Below are positions 1-7,417 of a stretch of 64,000 nucleotides of DNA, piece after piece. Both the position numbers and the translations under genes were made by a program. The notes beneath the pieces are model-generated. The model saw only the letters and a list, made by a program, of their open reading frames with translations. It ran no database searches and was not told where the DNA came from. Each line of letters opens with the position of its first letter. The stretch's first letter is position 1. Source of the stretch: an uncultured Saprospiraceae bacterium (GTDB taxonomy: Bacteria > Bacteroidota > Bacteroidia > Chitinophagales > Saprospiraceae); contig CALLPN010000008.1 in assembly GCA_938015435.1 (NCBI GenBank), positions 92,176-156,175 of the forward strand, read 5' to 3'.

Positions 1-762
1 AATTGGTTGGATCCAATACTTGATATGATGAATAGTGACAAAGAAATTGGCATTGTCCAACCTAAAATATTATCATTAGAAAACAGAGCTTTTTTTGAAT
101 ATGCGGGTGCGGCAGGAGGATGGATGGACATTCTTGGGTATCCATTTTGCAGAGGAAGAATATTCGATACATTGGAAGAAGATAGCAATCAATACAATAC
201 CAATCAAGAAATATTTTGGGCAAGTGGAGCAGCAATGGTTGTGCGTACAGAACTATTTAAAAAATTAGGTGGTTTTGATAAAGATTACTTTGCCCATATG
301 GAAGAGATTGACTTTTGTTGGAGAGCAAAAAGAGCTGGACACAAAGTTATGTATTCTTCGGAAAGTGTTGTATATCATTTGGGTGGAGGTACATTAGATT
401 ATGGTAATCCGCGTAAGACTTATTTAAACTTTCGTAACAATCTTAATACGCTCATAAAGAATGAGAAAAAAGGATCCTTACTTTGGAAATTTCCAGTGAG
501 ACTAGTTTTGGATGGAGTTGCTGGCATAAAATTTTTATTGTCAGGAAATGGAGCGTCGACTATGGCTATCATAAAGTCACATCTAGCTGTATATCGAGGT
601 ATGGGACATACCATAAGAAAGAGAGCTCTATATAATAGACTCATTAAAGAAAATAGAATAAATCATGAATCTAATATAGGTCGTTACAGCGGGTCGATAT
701 TAGTAGATTACTATCTCAAAGGACGAAAGAAATTTAGCAAGATAATTACACAAAAAGCATAA
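1..762 (+). CDS. Glycosyltransferase family 2, C-terminal part (5' end outside window)
   Basis: The frame is open from the first base, so the true start lies upstream of the window. The visible 253 residues are the C-terminal half of a GT2-type transferase: an acceptor-side segment with FWASGAAMVVRTELF, then GGFDKDYFAHMEEIDFCWR, whose acidic ED/EID region is typical of rhamnosyl/WbbL-like GT2 enzymes, then VVYHLGGGTL and a KTYLNFRNNL stretch. The GT-A nucleotide-binding N-terminus with DxD is not in view. Such enzymes add sugars to surface polysaccharide or LPS at the cytoplasmic membrane; the substrate cannot be told from sequence. The next gene begins a few bases to some 30 bases downstream on the same strand, so co-transcription is likely. 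Confidence 0.85.
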   Translation, partial: NWLDPILDMMNSDKEIGIVQPKILSLENRAFFEYAGAAGGWMDILGYPFCRGRIFDTLEEDSNQYNTNQEIFWASGAAMVVRTELFKKLGGFDKDYFAHMEEIDFCWRAKRAGHKVMYSSESVVYHLGGGTLDYGNPRKTYLNFRNNLNTLIKNEKKGSLLWKFPVRLVLDGVAGIKFLLSGNGASTMAIIKSHLAVYRGMGHTIRKRALYNRLIKENRINHESNIGRYSGSILVDYYLKGRKKFSKIITQKA

Positions 763-794
763 CAACCTTGACACAAGTCAAGAACCCAATACGT

Positions 795-1532
795 ATGAAA
801 AAAGATCACGAAATAGTATTCGAAGATGAGCATCTTGTAGTAATCAATAAGTCCGCCGGCTTACTTACAATACCAGATAGATATCAACATGATAAGCGTA
901 ATTTATCAAGTTTAATGACTGAGCGTTATGGAGAAATCTTCGTAGTTCACAGGATCGACAGAGAGACTAGTGGACTCATTATGTTTGCCAAAAATGCAGA
1001 TACACATAAGGCTTTATCTGAAGCATTTGAAGAAAAGAAAATAGATAAGACCTATCTCACAATAGTACAAGGAACACCTAGTCCACTAGAAAGTAGGATA
1101 GAAACATTCCTTGTCAAATCTGAAACTGAAAGAAGCAAGATCATTGTCTTTAAGAAAGGTAAATGGTCGATCACAGATTACAAAGTATTAGAAAGTTACG
1201 AGGGGAAGTATAGTTTAGTTGAAGTTAAACTACTAACAGGTCGTACGCACCAGATACGTGTGCATATGAAGCATATAGGCAATCCACTTCTGGTAGACAG
1301 TAAGTATAGTGGAAAGGAAGAATTTAAACTTTCAGAAATCAAAAGACGTAAATTTAGATTAGGTAAAGACGAGATAGAAAGACCACTAATATCACGTCAT
1401 ACACTACATGCTGCAGCACTTGGATTTGTGCATCCTGCGACTAAAAAACGTATGGCCTTTGAAGTACCTTTACCTAAAGATATGAGAGCTGTTGTCAATC
1501 AGATGAGAAAGGTTGTTGGGGTGATTGAGTAG
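795..1532 (+). CDS. RluA-family RNA pseudouridine synthase
   Basis: Converts uridine to pseudouridine in rRNA or tRNA. The catalytic motif HRIDRETSGLIMFAKN (Asp in the RID motif) and the later GRTHQIRVHMKHIGNPLLVDSKY block define the RluA superfamily. There is no S4 domain at the N-terminus, so it resembles the short RluA/RluC-like enzymes. The frame is open back to a TTG at 768, but I chose the ATG at 795 because the protein then begins directly with the family's usual beta-strand (KKDHEIVFEDEHLVVINKSAG). Either way the gene follows the glycosyltransferase closely. The target uridine cannot be predicted. Another RluA-type gene lies at 34.5 kb on the other strand and an RsuA-type one at 27.4 kb, so the window holds three pseudouridine synthases. 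Confidence 0.9.
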   Translation: MKKDHEIVFEDEHLVVINKSAGLLTIPDRYQHDKRNLSSLMTERYGEIFVVHRIDRETSGLIMFAKNADTHKALSEAFEEKKIDKTYLTIVQGTPSPLESRIETFLVKSETERSKIIVFKKGKWSITDYKVLESYEGKYSLVEVKLLTGRTHQIRVHMKHIGNPLLVDSKYSGKEEFKLSEIKRRKFRLGKDEIERPLISRHTLHAAALGFVHPATKKRMAFEVPLPKDMRAVVNQMRKVVGVIE

Positions 1533-1555
1533 AGTTAAACAAATAAAAGATAAGG

Positions 1556-2390
1556 ATGCAAAATTTCATAACGTTCGTTTTAATGTTTGTCGGGTGTTCA
1601 ATAAGTATTAGTTATTGTCAGCAGACATCTATAAAGGAAGACTCATGCAATGATTTTTCTATAGAGCTAAAAGGTGGTACAACACTTTGCTTTGAACAAG
1701 ACACGACATTACTTTTGGTGAAAATAGAAGGTGGTAGTCCGCAATTTAAATACCAATGGAAAAACGGATCAACTCTAAAAGAAACTAAAGTTAATATCAC
1801 GAACAATGTTTATCCCTCAGTTACTGTTACTGATGCCTTAGGTTGTAAGTTGAGTAAAAGAGTTCAATTAAAGCGTATTACGAGTGACGGTATAAGAATT
1901 CTTCCGACAACTCCAACAATCTGTCCTAATAATGGCTTTGTAGTTTTGAAATCTTGGCACAAATCAAATTCTTACCAGTGGATTAACCTAGATAGTCCAC
2001 AAAAGGTAATAGGAATAGAAAGAGAACTTAAAGTGATTAAACCAGGTCGATATCGATTAAATACGACACTAATTAAAAACGAAACTACGTGTTTGTCATC
2101 TACAGAAACTAAAGTTTTTGACTTAAGTGACCGTAACCAAATAGAAGAATATCTTATTCTTAATGGTTTTTATGCTCTAAACATTTCACACGATCAAGGT
2201 AATGATAACAAGTCTGTTAAAAGTATTACAAATTCTTCTTCTCATTTGAAGAAATTCATTCCATTTAGATTCCTGGGCATACATTTGTGACGATAAATGT
2301 AGTGTGCTAATTGAAGAACTAAATTATTCTGACTATATTAAAAAACTCTCAGATGGAGGATTTGGCAAGCGTTTATTACGAAACTTGTAA
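1556..2390 (+). pseudogene. Secreted SprB-like repeat protein, probably frameshifted near its 3' end
   Basis: The main frame (1556-2290) encodes 244 residues with a signal peptide ending near SYCQQ. It is followed by two Ig-like strands of the kind seen in SprB-type repeats: GGSPQFKYQWKNG and SVTVTDALGCKLSKRV. After the stop at 2288 another frame is open from 2250 to a TAA at 2388 and reads plausible protein (SWAYICDDKCSVLIEEL, SDGGFGKRLLRNL). The two frames overlap for about 38 bases, so a single-base indel between 2250 and 2287 would join them into a protein of about 277 residues. The overall function is unknown; it is probably a small cell-surface or secreted protein. A genuine shorter protein of 244 residues is the alternative. 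Confidence 0.5.
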
Positions 2391-2692
2391 AGGTATTGTT
2401 ATCATAGTAAACCTTAAATCTAAATTTATCATTTCCTTCTAAATGTAGATTTGTCATAAGCATATTGAAAGTGTATTTTCTGCGAAATACACAATGCAAT
2501 AATTCAATAATACATTCGCTTCAGATCTTTTTCTCTCAGTTCCTATATAGGGTTATTAGCTACCTATTTATCTTGAAACGTGTAGAGTATAATACCATTC
2601 GTTAATCAGGCATATTGTTATCTGCGAAAGCCACACTGGCTCAATACGCAAGTCTCGTTTTTAATTGTTTTTTCAAACAATAAAAGAACGCG
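2391..2692. other. Intergenic region with a degenerate palindromic repeat
   Basis: No gene is supported here. At about 2609-2662 the sequence reads GGCATATTG ... CAATACGC, followed by TCG-TTTTT and a short hairpin ending in AACGCG next to the nuclease stop codon. This layout matches the 83-bp repeat unit of the 18.2-18.6 kb array (GGCATATTGC ... GCAATACGC, GCGCGTTTTT), so I read it as a decayed single copy. It also sits between converging genes, where a terminator would be expected. Confidence 0.4.
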
Positions 2693-3607
2693 TTATTGAT
2701 CGTTCCACTTATCTACCCTAGCACGATAACGCTTCTTGCTAAACTTCCAGTCTTTGATATTATAACTTGATTCTATTTCTGCCTGTGCTTCCTCAGAAAT
2801 CAAATCTGCAAAGAAATCAAATCCAAGTTCGGCCTCTAAATCATCAATCGACATTGCATATTCTTGAAGTTTTTCTTCACATCTTTCGTGTGGAATGACA
2901 AAAGCGATTCCCTTTCGTTTTGGCTTATCTATATCCAAAATTACTTTGTAAAAGGCTGAAGGCACGGTAATCTTGTTTTGCTTTCCGATGGTCTTCAGTC
3001 TTGATCTGTTTAGCATCGGTCCTGTGATAATGTAGATTCTATTATCGTCATATGCCCAATCACGCACTTGTTCTTCTAGCTCTTTCCAGATACCATTATT
3101 AAGTACTCTTAGCTGAGGACTCATATTACTCATAAAGAAAGACTCTTGCATTGCCACTTCATCAAATGCCATATCACCTGCTGGTGCCATATGACCACGT
3201 GTATATCCACTATGAGAATAATCTCTATGAAATGCAGAACGTGTACTAACATCATAGTCAGCTTTGAACTTTTTTGCTCTTTTTACATTTTTTGCCTTCA
3301 GTGATTTACGAGTTAATTCGTAAGCAACCCACTCGGCTTGTTCGTGTTTTTCTACGTATGAAAGCGAGTAGTTTTTATGATGGACTACTTCACCACTACT
3401 TCCGCTTGGCAGGAAATACAACTCTCCACTTTCTGATGAACTTGGTACATTGTATTCAGTTGTTGATCCATCTTCTTCTACATAATTTTTACTATTGATA
3501 TATAATATACCAATAATCAGTAATACACCAATTGTAAATGATATGTATCTCAACAAAGTAGATTTTGAACCTTTACCAGTATTATGATTCTTTCTAAATT
3601 TCGCCAT
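2693..3607 (-). CDS. Membrane-anchored DNA/RNA non-specific endonuclease (NUC1 family)
   Basis: A sugar-non-specific beta-beta-alpha-metal nuclease that would hydrolyse DNA and RNA with Mg2+. The 304 residues start with a basic N-terminus and one transmembrane helix (about 21-36), then a linker of about 45 residues. The nuclease domain follows: the active-site motif YTRGHMAPAGD carries the general base His139, and downstream NMSPQ and NGIWKELEEQ supply the metal-binding Asn (N171) and the conserved WxxLE. The anchor places the catalytic part outside the cytoplasmic membrane, as for EndA/NucA-type enzymes used in DNA uptake or nutrient scavenging. Its ATG lies inside the end of kdsB (14-base overlap), so the two are translationally coupled, although no functional link is obvious. 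Confidence 0.92.
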   Translation of the reverse strand: MAKFRKNHNTGKGSKSTLLRYISFTIGVLLIIGILYINSKNYVEEDGSTTEYNVPSSSESGELYFLPSGSSGEVVHHKNYSLSYVEKHEQAEWVAYELTRKSLKAKNVKRAKKFKADYDVSTRSAFHRDYSHSGYTRGHMAPAGDMAFDEVAMQESFFMSNMSPQLRVLNNGIWKELEEQVRDWAYDDNRIYIITGPMLNRSRLKTIGKQNKITVPSAFYKVILDIDKPKRKGIAFVIPHERCEEKLQEYAMSIDDLEAELGFDFFADLISEEAQAEIESSYNIKDWKFSKKRYRARVDKWNDQ

Positions 3608-4358
3608 TAAGTTCTACTAATTTTCTTGCTTTCATTAAATCTTCGTAGGTATCTATTCCTATAGTTTCATAATCTATTTGCTTTGCCAGTATATCATATC
3701 CATAATCCATCCATCTCAATTGCTCTAGAGACTCAGACTTTTCTAATTCAGATATCGGAAGCTCTATTAGTTGCAGTAAGGTATCTCTTCGAAAGCCATA
3801 AATACCTATATGTTGAAAATAAGAGGATTTATTAATCCAATCACGATAAGGTATGTCTCTGTGAGCTGGTATTGCTTGTCTACTAAAATATAGAACTTTA
3901 TCTAATTGATCACGTACTACCTTCACTACATTGAAATCATGTAACTGATCACCATCTGTAATTTCAATACACTGTGTTACGATATCACTAGCTGGATCAA
4001 CAAACATTTCTATTAAATCTGAAATTTGGTCCGGGTTGATGAAAGGTTCGTCTCCTTGAATATTGATTACGACTTGATAATCTGGAAAATTCGCCGCTAC
4101 TTCAGCTACCCTATCTGTGCCACTAGGATGCTCTTCTTTGGTCATGACACAATCAAGCGTATGTAACTCGCAATAATCCATGATTCGTTGATCATCAGTA
4201 GCTATTACGACTTTGTTAACTGCATCACACTTTGTTGCTTGTTCGTAGACTCTATGTATCATTGCTTTTGATCCAATCATCTCCAATGGTTTACCTGGTA
4301 GTCTAGTAGAGGCATACCTTGCCGGAATTACTACTAAGACGCTGATATACTCTGACAT
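3594..4358 (-). CDS. kdsB: 3-deoxy-manno-octulosonate cytidylyltransferase (CMP-Kdo synthetase)
   Basis: Activates Kdo with CTP to CMP-Kdo, the sugar donor for the LPS inner core, in the cytoplasm. The length of 254 residues is normal. The N-terminal nucleotide-binding signature PARYASTRLPGKPL, the SGTDRVAEVA motif and INIQGDEPFI (the conserved GDEP with Mg2+-binding Asp) are all present, as is the substrate-binding HIGIYGFRR segment. It shows the organism makes Kdo-containing LPS. It is the promoter-proximal gene of a two-gene unit with the nuclease. A -7 element lies only about 20 bases upstream, so the leader would be very short. Confidence 0.96.
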   Translation of the reverse strand: MSEYISVLVVIPARYASTRLPGKPLEMIGSKAMIHRVYEQATKCDAVNKVVIATDDQRIMDYCELHTLDCVMTKEEHPSGTDRVAEVAANFPDYQVVINIQGDEPFINPDQISDLIEMFVDPASDIVTQCIEITDGDQLHDFNVVKVVRDQLDKVLYFSRQAIPAHRDIPYRDWINKSSYFQHIGIYGFRRDTLLQLIELPISELEKSESLEQLRWMDYGYDILAKQIDYETIGIDTYEDLMKARKLVELNGEI

Positions 4359-4378
4359 TACTTTTATTGATTTGGTGA

Positions 4379-4386
4379 CAAATATA
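4379..4386 (-). promoter_or_regulatory. Candidate -7 element of kdsB
   Basis: On the minus strand this reads TATATTTG, an exact match to the Bacteroidota sigma factor -7 consensus TAnnTTTG. No clear -33 TTTG is seen at the expected distance. Confidence 0.45.
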
Positions 4387-4685
4387 AGATTGATAACTAG
4401 ATGGTCACGTCATTATAAATATGATACAGCCCCAAAGGTAATTGATTCGTTTCATTTCTACACAGCTGCTAATTGTATTGTAAATAACAGTGATATTCGA
4501 TGCAATAGTAGCTATATATTCACTAAAACAGTATCCTTAATATCAGTTACTTACATATTACGATTTATTTTAATATATTTGCTCTATTAATCGAACAAAT
4601 TATTCACGCGGGTAATATGCGATCTTTCCTATTTTTTTGGCAAGAAACCCATTATTACTACGAATGTTAAAGAAAAGGGGGCCTA
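4387..4685. other. Divergent intergenic region
   Basis: An AT-rich gap between kdsB (leftward) and the LysM gene (rightward). A 72-codon open frame on the plus strand has no protein-like features. Apart from the kdsB promoter at its left end I see no repeat or RNA gene. A purine-rich AGAAAAGGGGG-like stretch just before 4686 may be the ribosome-binding region of the LysM gene. Confidence 0.4.
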
Positions 4686-5873
4686 ATGCAATATAAATTC
4701 ACCTTAATATTTTTGATAATTAGTATTACTCAATCCTATTCTCAGCAGCAGAGTAATCGGATGATTCAACAGGGCTCTGAAGTACTAATAGATCGACTGC
4801 AAGAGAATAATTTTTATTATACACACATTATCCAAAAAGGACAAACTGTCTATAGTCTAGCGAGAACATTTAGGACAAGTGTAAGTAAGATCTATTCCAT
4901 GAACAATATAAATGCTAAATCGGCAATATCTATTGGTCAAACGATAAAGGTGCCATTTGATGTCAATACTCTTTACACAGAAGAATCTACTAAGAATCCG
5001 TCTAGTAATAAATTTGTACCGGTATACTACATAGCACAAGCTAAAGAAACATTATACGGAATAGGTAAGACATATTTTGGACAAGATGTTGCTATGTTTT
5101 CCAAAAGAAATAAGATTAATGGCACCTCTATCTCTATAGGACAGAAATTACTAATTGGATGGTTACCTATTAACGGAGATGGTATAGCAGTACGTGTTAA
5201 TACTACAATAGTAAAGACAGATAAGGTTCCTAACCCAGAAAATAAGTATGCTAAGCTTGAAAGAACACATAAAAAAGATGTGATCAAAAATGATGATGCT
5301 CAACTAACAGCATCTAACCAACCTATAAAGGGAGTAATAGATACCGAATCAATTAGAGTTGAAGATACAGTTGAAAAAAGAGTTGTTGAGCGTGCTGTAA
5401 AAGTAAAAAATATACGAAGAGCCAAATTTATTACTACTATAGTTACCCCTCAGTCTATTATTGCAAATCATAACAAAATAAGTGTACCTAATCCTAGCGA
5501 GATAAGAGTAGAAATTGCATCTGCTTCGGAAGAACTATCCGATACACTAACGACAAAGTTAGAAGAACCAATTATCAAAAAAGCTCCATCGACGAGGACA
5601 AGACATACTAGAGGAATTGGTATTTGGGAACGTGACAGTAAAGTCGGACAAATGGCTTTTGTCTTACATCATACAGCCAAAAAAGGTTCAACTATAGAAC
5701 TTTATAATCCACAGCTCAAGCTTCGTACAAGAGCAAAAGTACTTGGAAGAATTCCTATGGGAACTTATCCTAGTGATGTTTCTGTAATCATGTCAAGAAA
5801 GGTAGCTAACTCACTTGGAGCATTAGATACACGATTTATGGTAGAGCTTAACTTCGTCGAAGAAATAAAATAA
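4686..5873 (+). CDS. Secreted double-LysM protein with RlpA-like C-terminal domain
   Basis: A periplasmic or outer-membrane-associated peptidoglycan-binding protein of 395 residues. It has a signal peptide (about 1-20, ending in SYSQQ). LysM 1 (about 43-92) reads THIIQKGQTVYSLARTF ... IGQTIKVP, and LysM 2 (about 116-160) reads YYIAQAKETLYGIGKTYFG ... IGQKLLIGW. A low-complexity linker of about 140 residues follows. The C-terminal domain (about 310-392: VLHHTAKKGSTIELYNP ... TYPSDVSVIMSRKVANSLGA) resembles the double-psi beta-barrel of RlpA-type proteins. No catalytic Asp/His pair of lytic transglycosylases was recognised. Roles in cell-wall remodelling or division are inferred. The acetyltransferase gene follows after 8 bases, so the two are probably in one operon. 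Confidence 0.85.
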   Translation: MQYKFTLIFLIISITQSYSQQQSNRMIQQGSEVLIDRLQENNFYYTHIIQKGQTVYSLARTFRTSVSKIYSMNNINAKSAISIGQTIKVPFDVNTLYTEESTKNPSSNKFVPVYYIAQAKETLYGIGKTYFGQDVAMFSKRNKINGTSISIGQKLLIGWLPINGDGIAVRVNTTIVKTDKVPNPENKYAKLERTHKKDVIKNDDAQLTASNQPIKGVIDTESIRVEDTVEKRVVERAVKVKNIRRAKFITTIVTPQSIIANHNKISVPNPSEIRVEIASASEELSDTLTTKLEEPIIKKAPSTRTRHTRGIGIWERDSKVGQMAFVLHHTAKKGSTIELYNPQLKLRTRAKVLGRIPMGTYPSDVSVIMSRKVANSLGALDTRFMVELNFVEEIK

Positions 5874-5881
5874 ATAGGTTT

Positions 5882-6484
5882 ATGTCTGCACCTAATCCCA
5901 ATCAGAAGTATCCACTCCAAGGATATGACAAGTTATGTTTTCTTAAAAATGTAATTACAAATCCTAATATCATTGTGGGTGATTATACTTACTATGATGA
6001 CATTAATGGTATCGAATCGTTTGAAAAAAACGTTAAGTACCATTTTGATTTTATTGGCGATCAATTAATCATTGGTAAGTTTTGTAGCATTGCGGCGGGA
6101 ATTACTTTCATCATGAATGGTGGTAATCATCTGACTGCTAGTATTTCTTCATTTCCATTTGCAATATTTGGAGAAGACTGGAGTCACGCAATGGATGAGA
6201 AGTCTTATCCCAGTAAAGGAAACACCATTATAGGTAATGATGTGTGGATTGGGTACAATGCGACAATCATGCCTGGAATCACTATTGGTAACGGCGCTAT
6301 AATAGCCGCTAACGCTACGGTAGTTAAAGATGTTGCTCCATATAGTATTGTCGGCGGAAACCCTGCTAAGGAGCTAAAAAAGCGTTTCTCAGATGAAAGA
6401 ATAGAAGAGCTACTCAAATTACAATGGTGGAATTGGGATATTAATAAGATTACTAAGAATGTAGCTTGGTTGACTTCTGTTTAA
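5882..6484 (+). CDS. CatB/Vat-like hexapeptide-repeat O-acetyltransferase
   Basis: A left-handed beta-helix acyltransferase of the xenobiotic acetyltransferase (XAT) type, 200 residues. It uses acetyl-CoA; the acceptor may be a sugar, chloramphenicol or streptogramin, and the sequence alone does not decide. Visible hallmarks: the FDFIGDQLIIGKFCSIAAG hexapeptides, the MNGGNHLT loop carrying the family's catalytic His, then NTIIGNDVWIGYNATIMPG, NGAIIAANATVVKDV and YSIVGGNPAKELKKRF, which closes the helix. Many such chromosomal genes in Bacteroidota act on envelope polysaccharides, so antibiotic resistance should not be assumed. It sits directly downstream of the LysM gene. Confidence 0.9.
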   Translation: MSAPNPNQKYPLQGYDKLCFLKNVITNPNIIVGDYTYYDDINGIESFEKNVKYHFDFIGDQLIIGKFCSIAAGITFIMNGGNHLTASISSFPFAIFGEDWSHAMDEKSYPSKGNTIIGNDVWIGYNATIMPGITIGNGAIIAANATVVKDVAPYSIVGGNPAKELKKRFSDERIEELLKLQWWNWDINKITKNVAWLTSV

Positions 6485-6577
6485 AAACGAGAAACGACTT
6501 TTACAAATCTACCTTTACGTTAAGAAGCTTCTATTTAATTTTGTATACATTACAAATTATGCTTCAAAATATTACAT

Positions 6578-6600
6578 ATACCTATATAGGTATTTTTTTT
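6578..6600 (+). terminator. Candidate intrinsic terminator after the acetyltransferase
   Basis: The 16-base palindrome ATACCTATATAGGTAT is followed directly by eight T residues. The stem is short (6 bp, 4-base loop) and AT-rich, about 95 bases after the stop codon. Confidence 0.45.
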
Positions 6601-7350
6601 GTTTGAAAGACTAGATCTATCTTAGAGTTATCTTATATTACAGCAAAGCAATTAAAAAATATATTTATTAAAATCTGCAGTGACTATTCCCAGAATAAAA
6701 ATTATAATTATTTTCTTTAGTGCAATTAATATATACCCTAGTTCCAATTCATTGATCGTTTCATCTATAGTTTGAATGATATATATATTTTACATGTTGC
6801 TGTTACTTCTTCCTTTATAGTTGTCATGAGAAAAACGAATAAGAAGATGACAAGGCATCAAAGAAATTGGACTTTATAACTTAGAGTTAATAGATACTTT
6901 CAGTAATAATTTACAGCATGCTAATACAAATGGTTTTCCGAAGCAGAAGGGAATTATCAAAAATTCTATTCTCTTAGATTATTCGTGTAGACAAATGCAG
7001 TAGATAACATATAACTGGGACAAATATAAAATCCAATTCATCAGATTTGATATTATTTTATGACACGTCTCATATTATGGTTCACTTTATAGACACAAAA
7101 CTTTAGCACCAACGAGAAGCTATTCAGGACAAAATAAGTAGTTGAAGCCAAATAGTCAAATGGATAGATGACATACAAAGTTTTACGCTGTCTATATATC
7201 AAATATTTCGTTGGATACATTAAGTATAGGGATATGGAGACTACTGCAATATCACAGTGACTTTCAGCTATTGAAATAATTGCATTACAATTTAGATCTA
7301 TATGGATGTAATAATGATATGTTCTCGAAATATCGTTCTGTATAAACAAA
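6601..7350. other. Intergenic region without a supported gene
   Basis: About 750 bases of AT-rich sequence. A 98-codon minus-strand frame (7053-7349) encodes a Tyr/Ile-rich peptide without signal, domain or ribosome-binding context, and I do not accept it as a gene. No repeat or structured RNA was recognised. Confidence 0.4.
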
Positions 7351-7383
7351 GAAAGAGCCCACCCGTATCAGATAGACTCTTTC
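7351..7383 (-). terminator. Terminator of the PorE-like gene
   Basis: GAAAGAG (7351-7357) pairs with CTCTTTC (7377-7383). On the minus strand the hairpin is followed by CTTTGTTT, about 35 bases after the stop codon of the leftward gene. Confidence 0.55.
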
Positions 7384-7417
7384 GAAAACATGAAAAACTG
7401 TACTTATCTTAGAAGGA

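Noticed and set aside
4372..4590. 72-codon plus-strand frame between kdsB and the LysM gene
   Set aside because: Composition typical of translated AT-rich spacer, overlaps the kdsB promoter, and ends in a hydrophobic run without other evidence.
5882..6484. Chloramphenicol resistance gene
   Set aside because: The hexapeptide acetyltransferase is CatB-related by fold, but the substrate cannot be inferred and its operon context is cell-wall-related.
7053..7349. 98-codon minus-strand frame in the gap before the PorE-like gene
   Set aside because: Tyr/Ile-rich low-quality sequence in AT-rich DNA, no signal peptide, domain or upstream ribosome-binding context.
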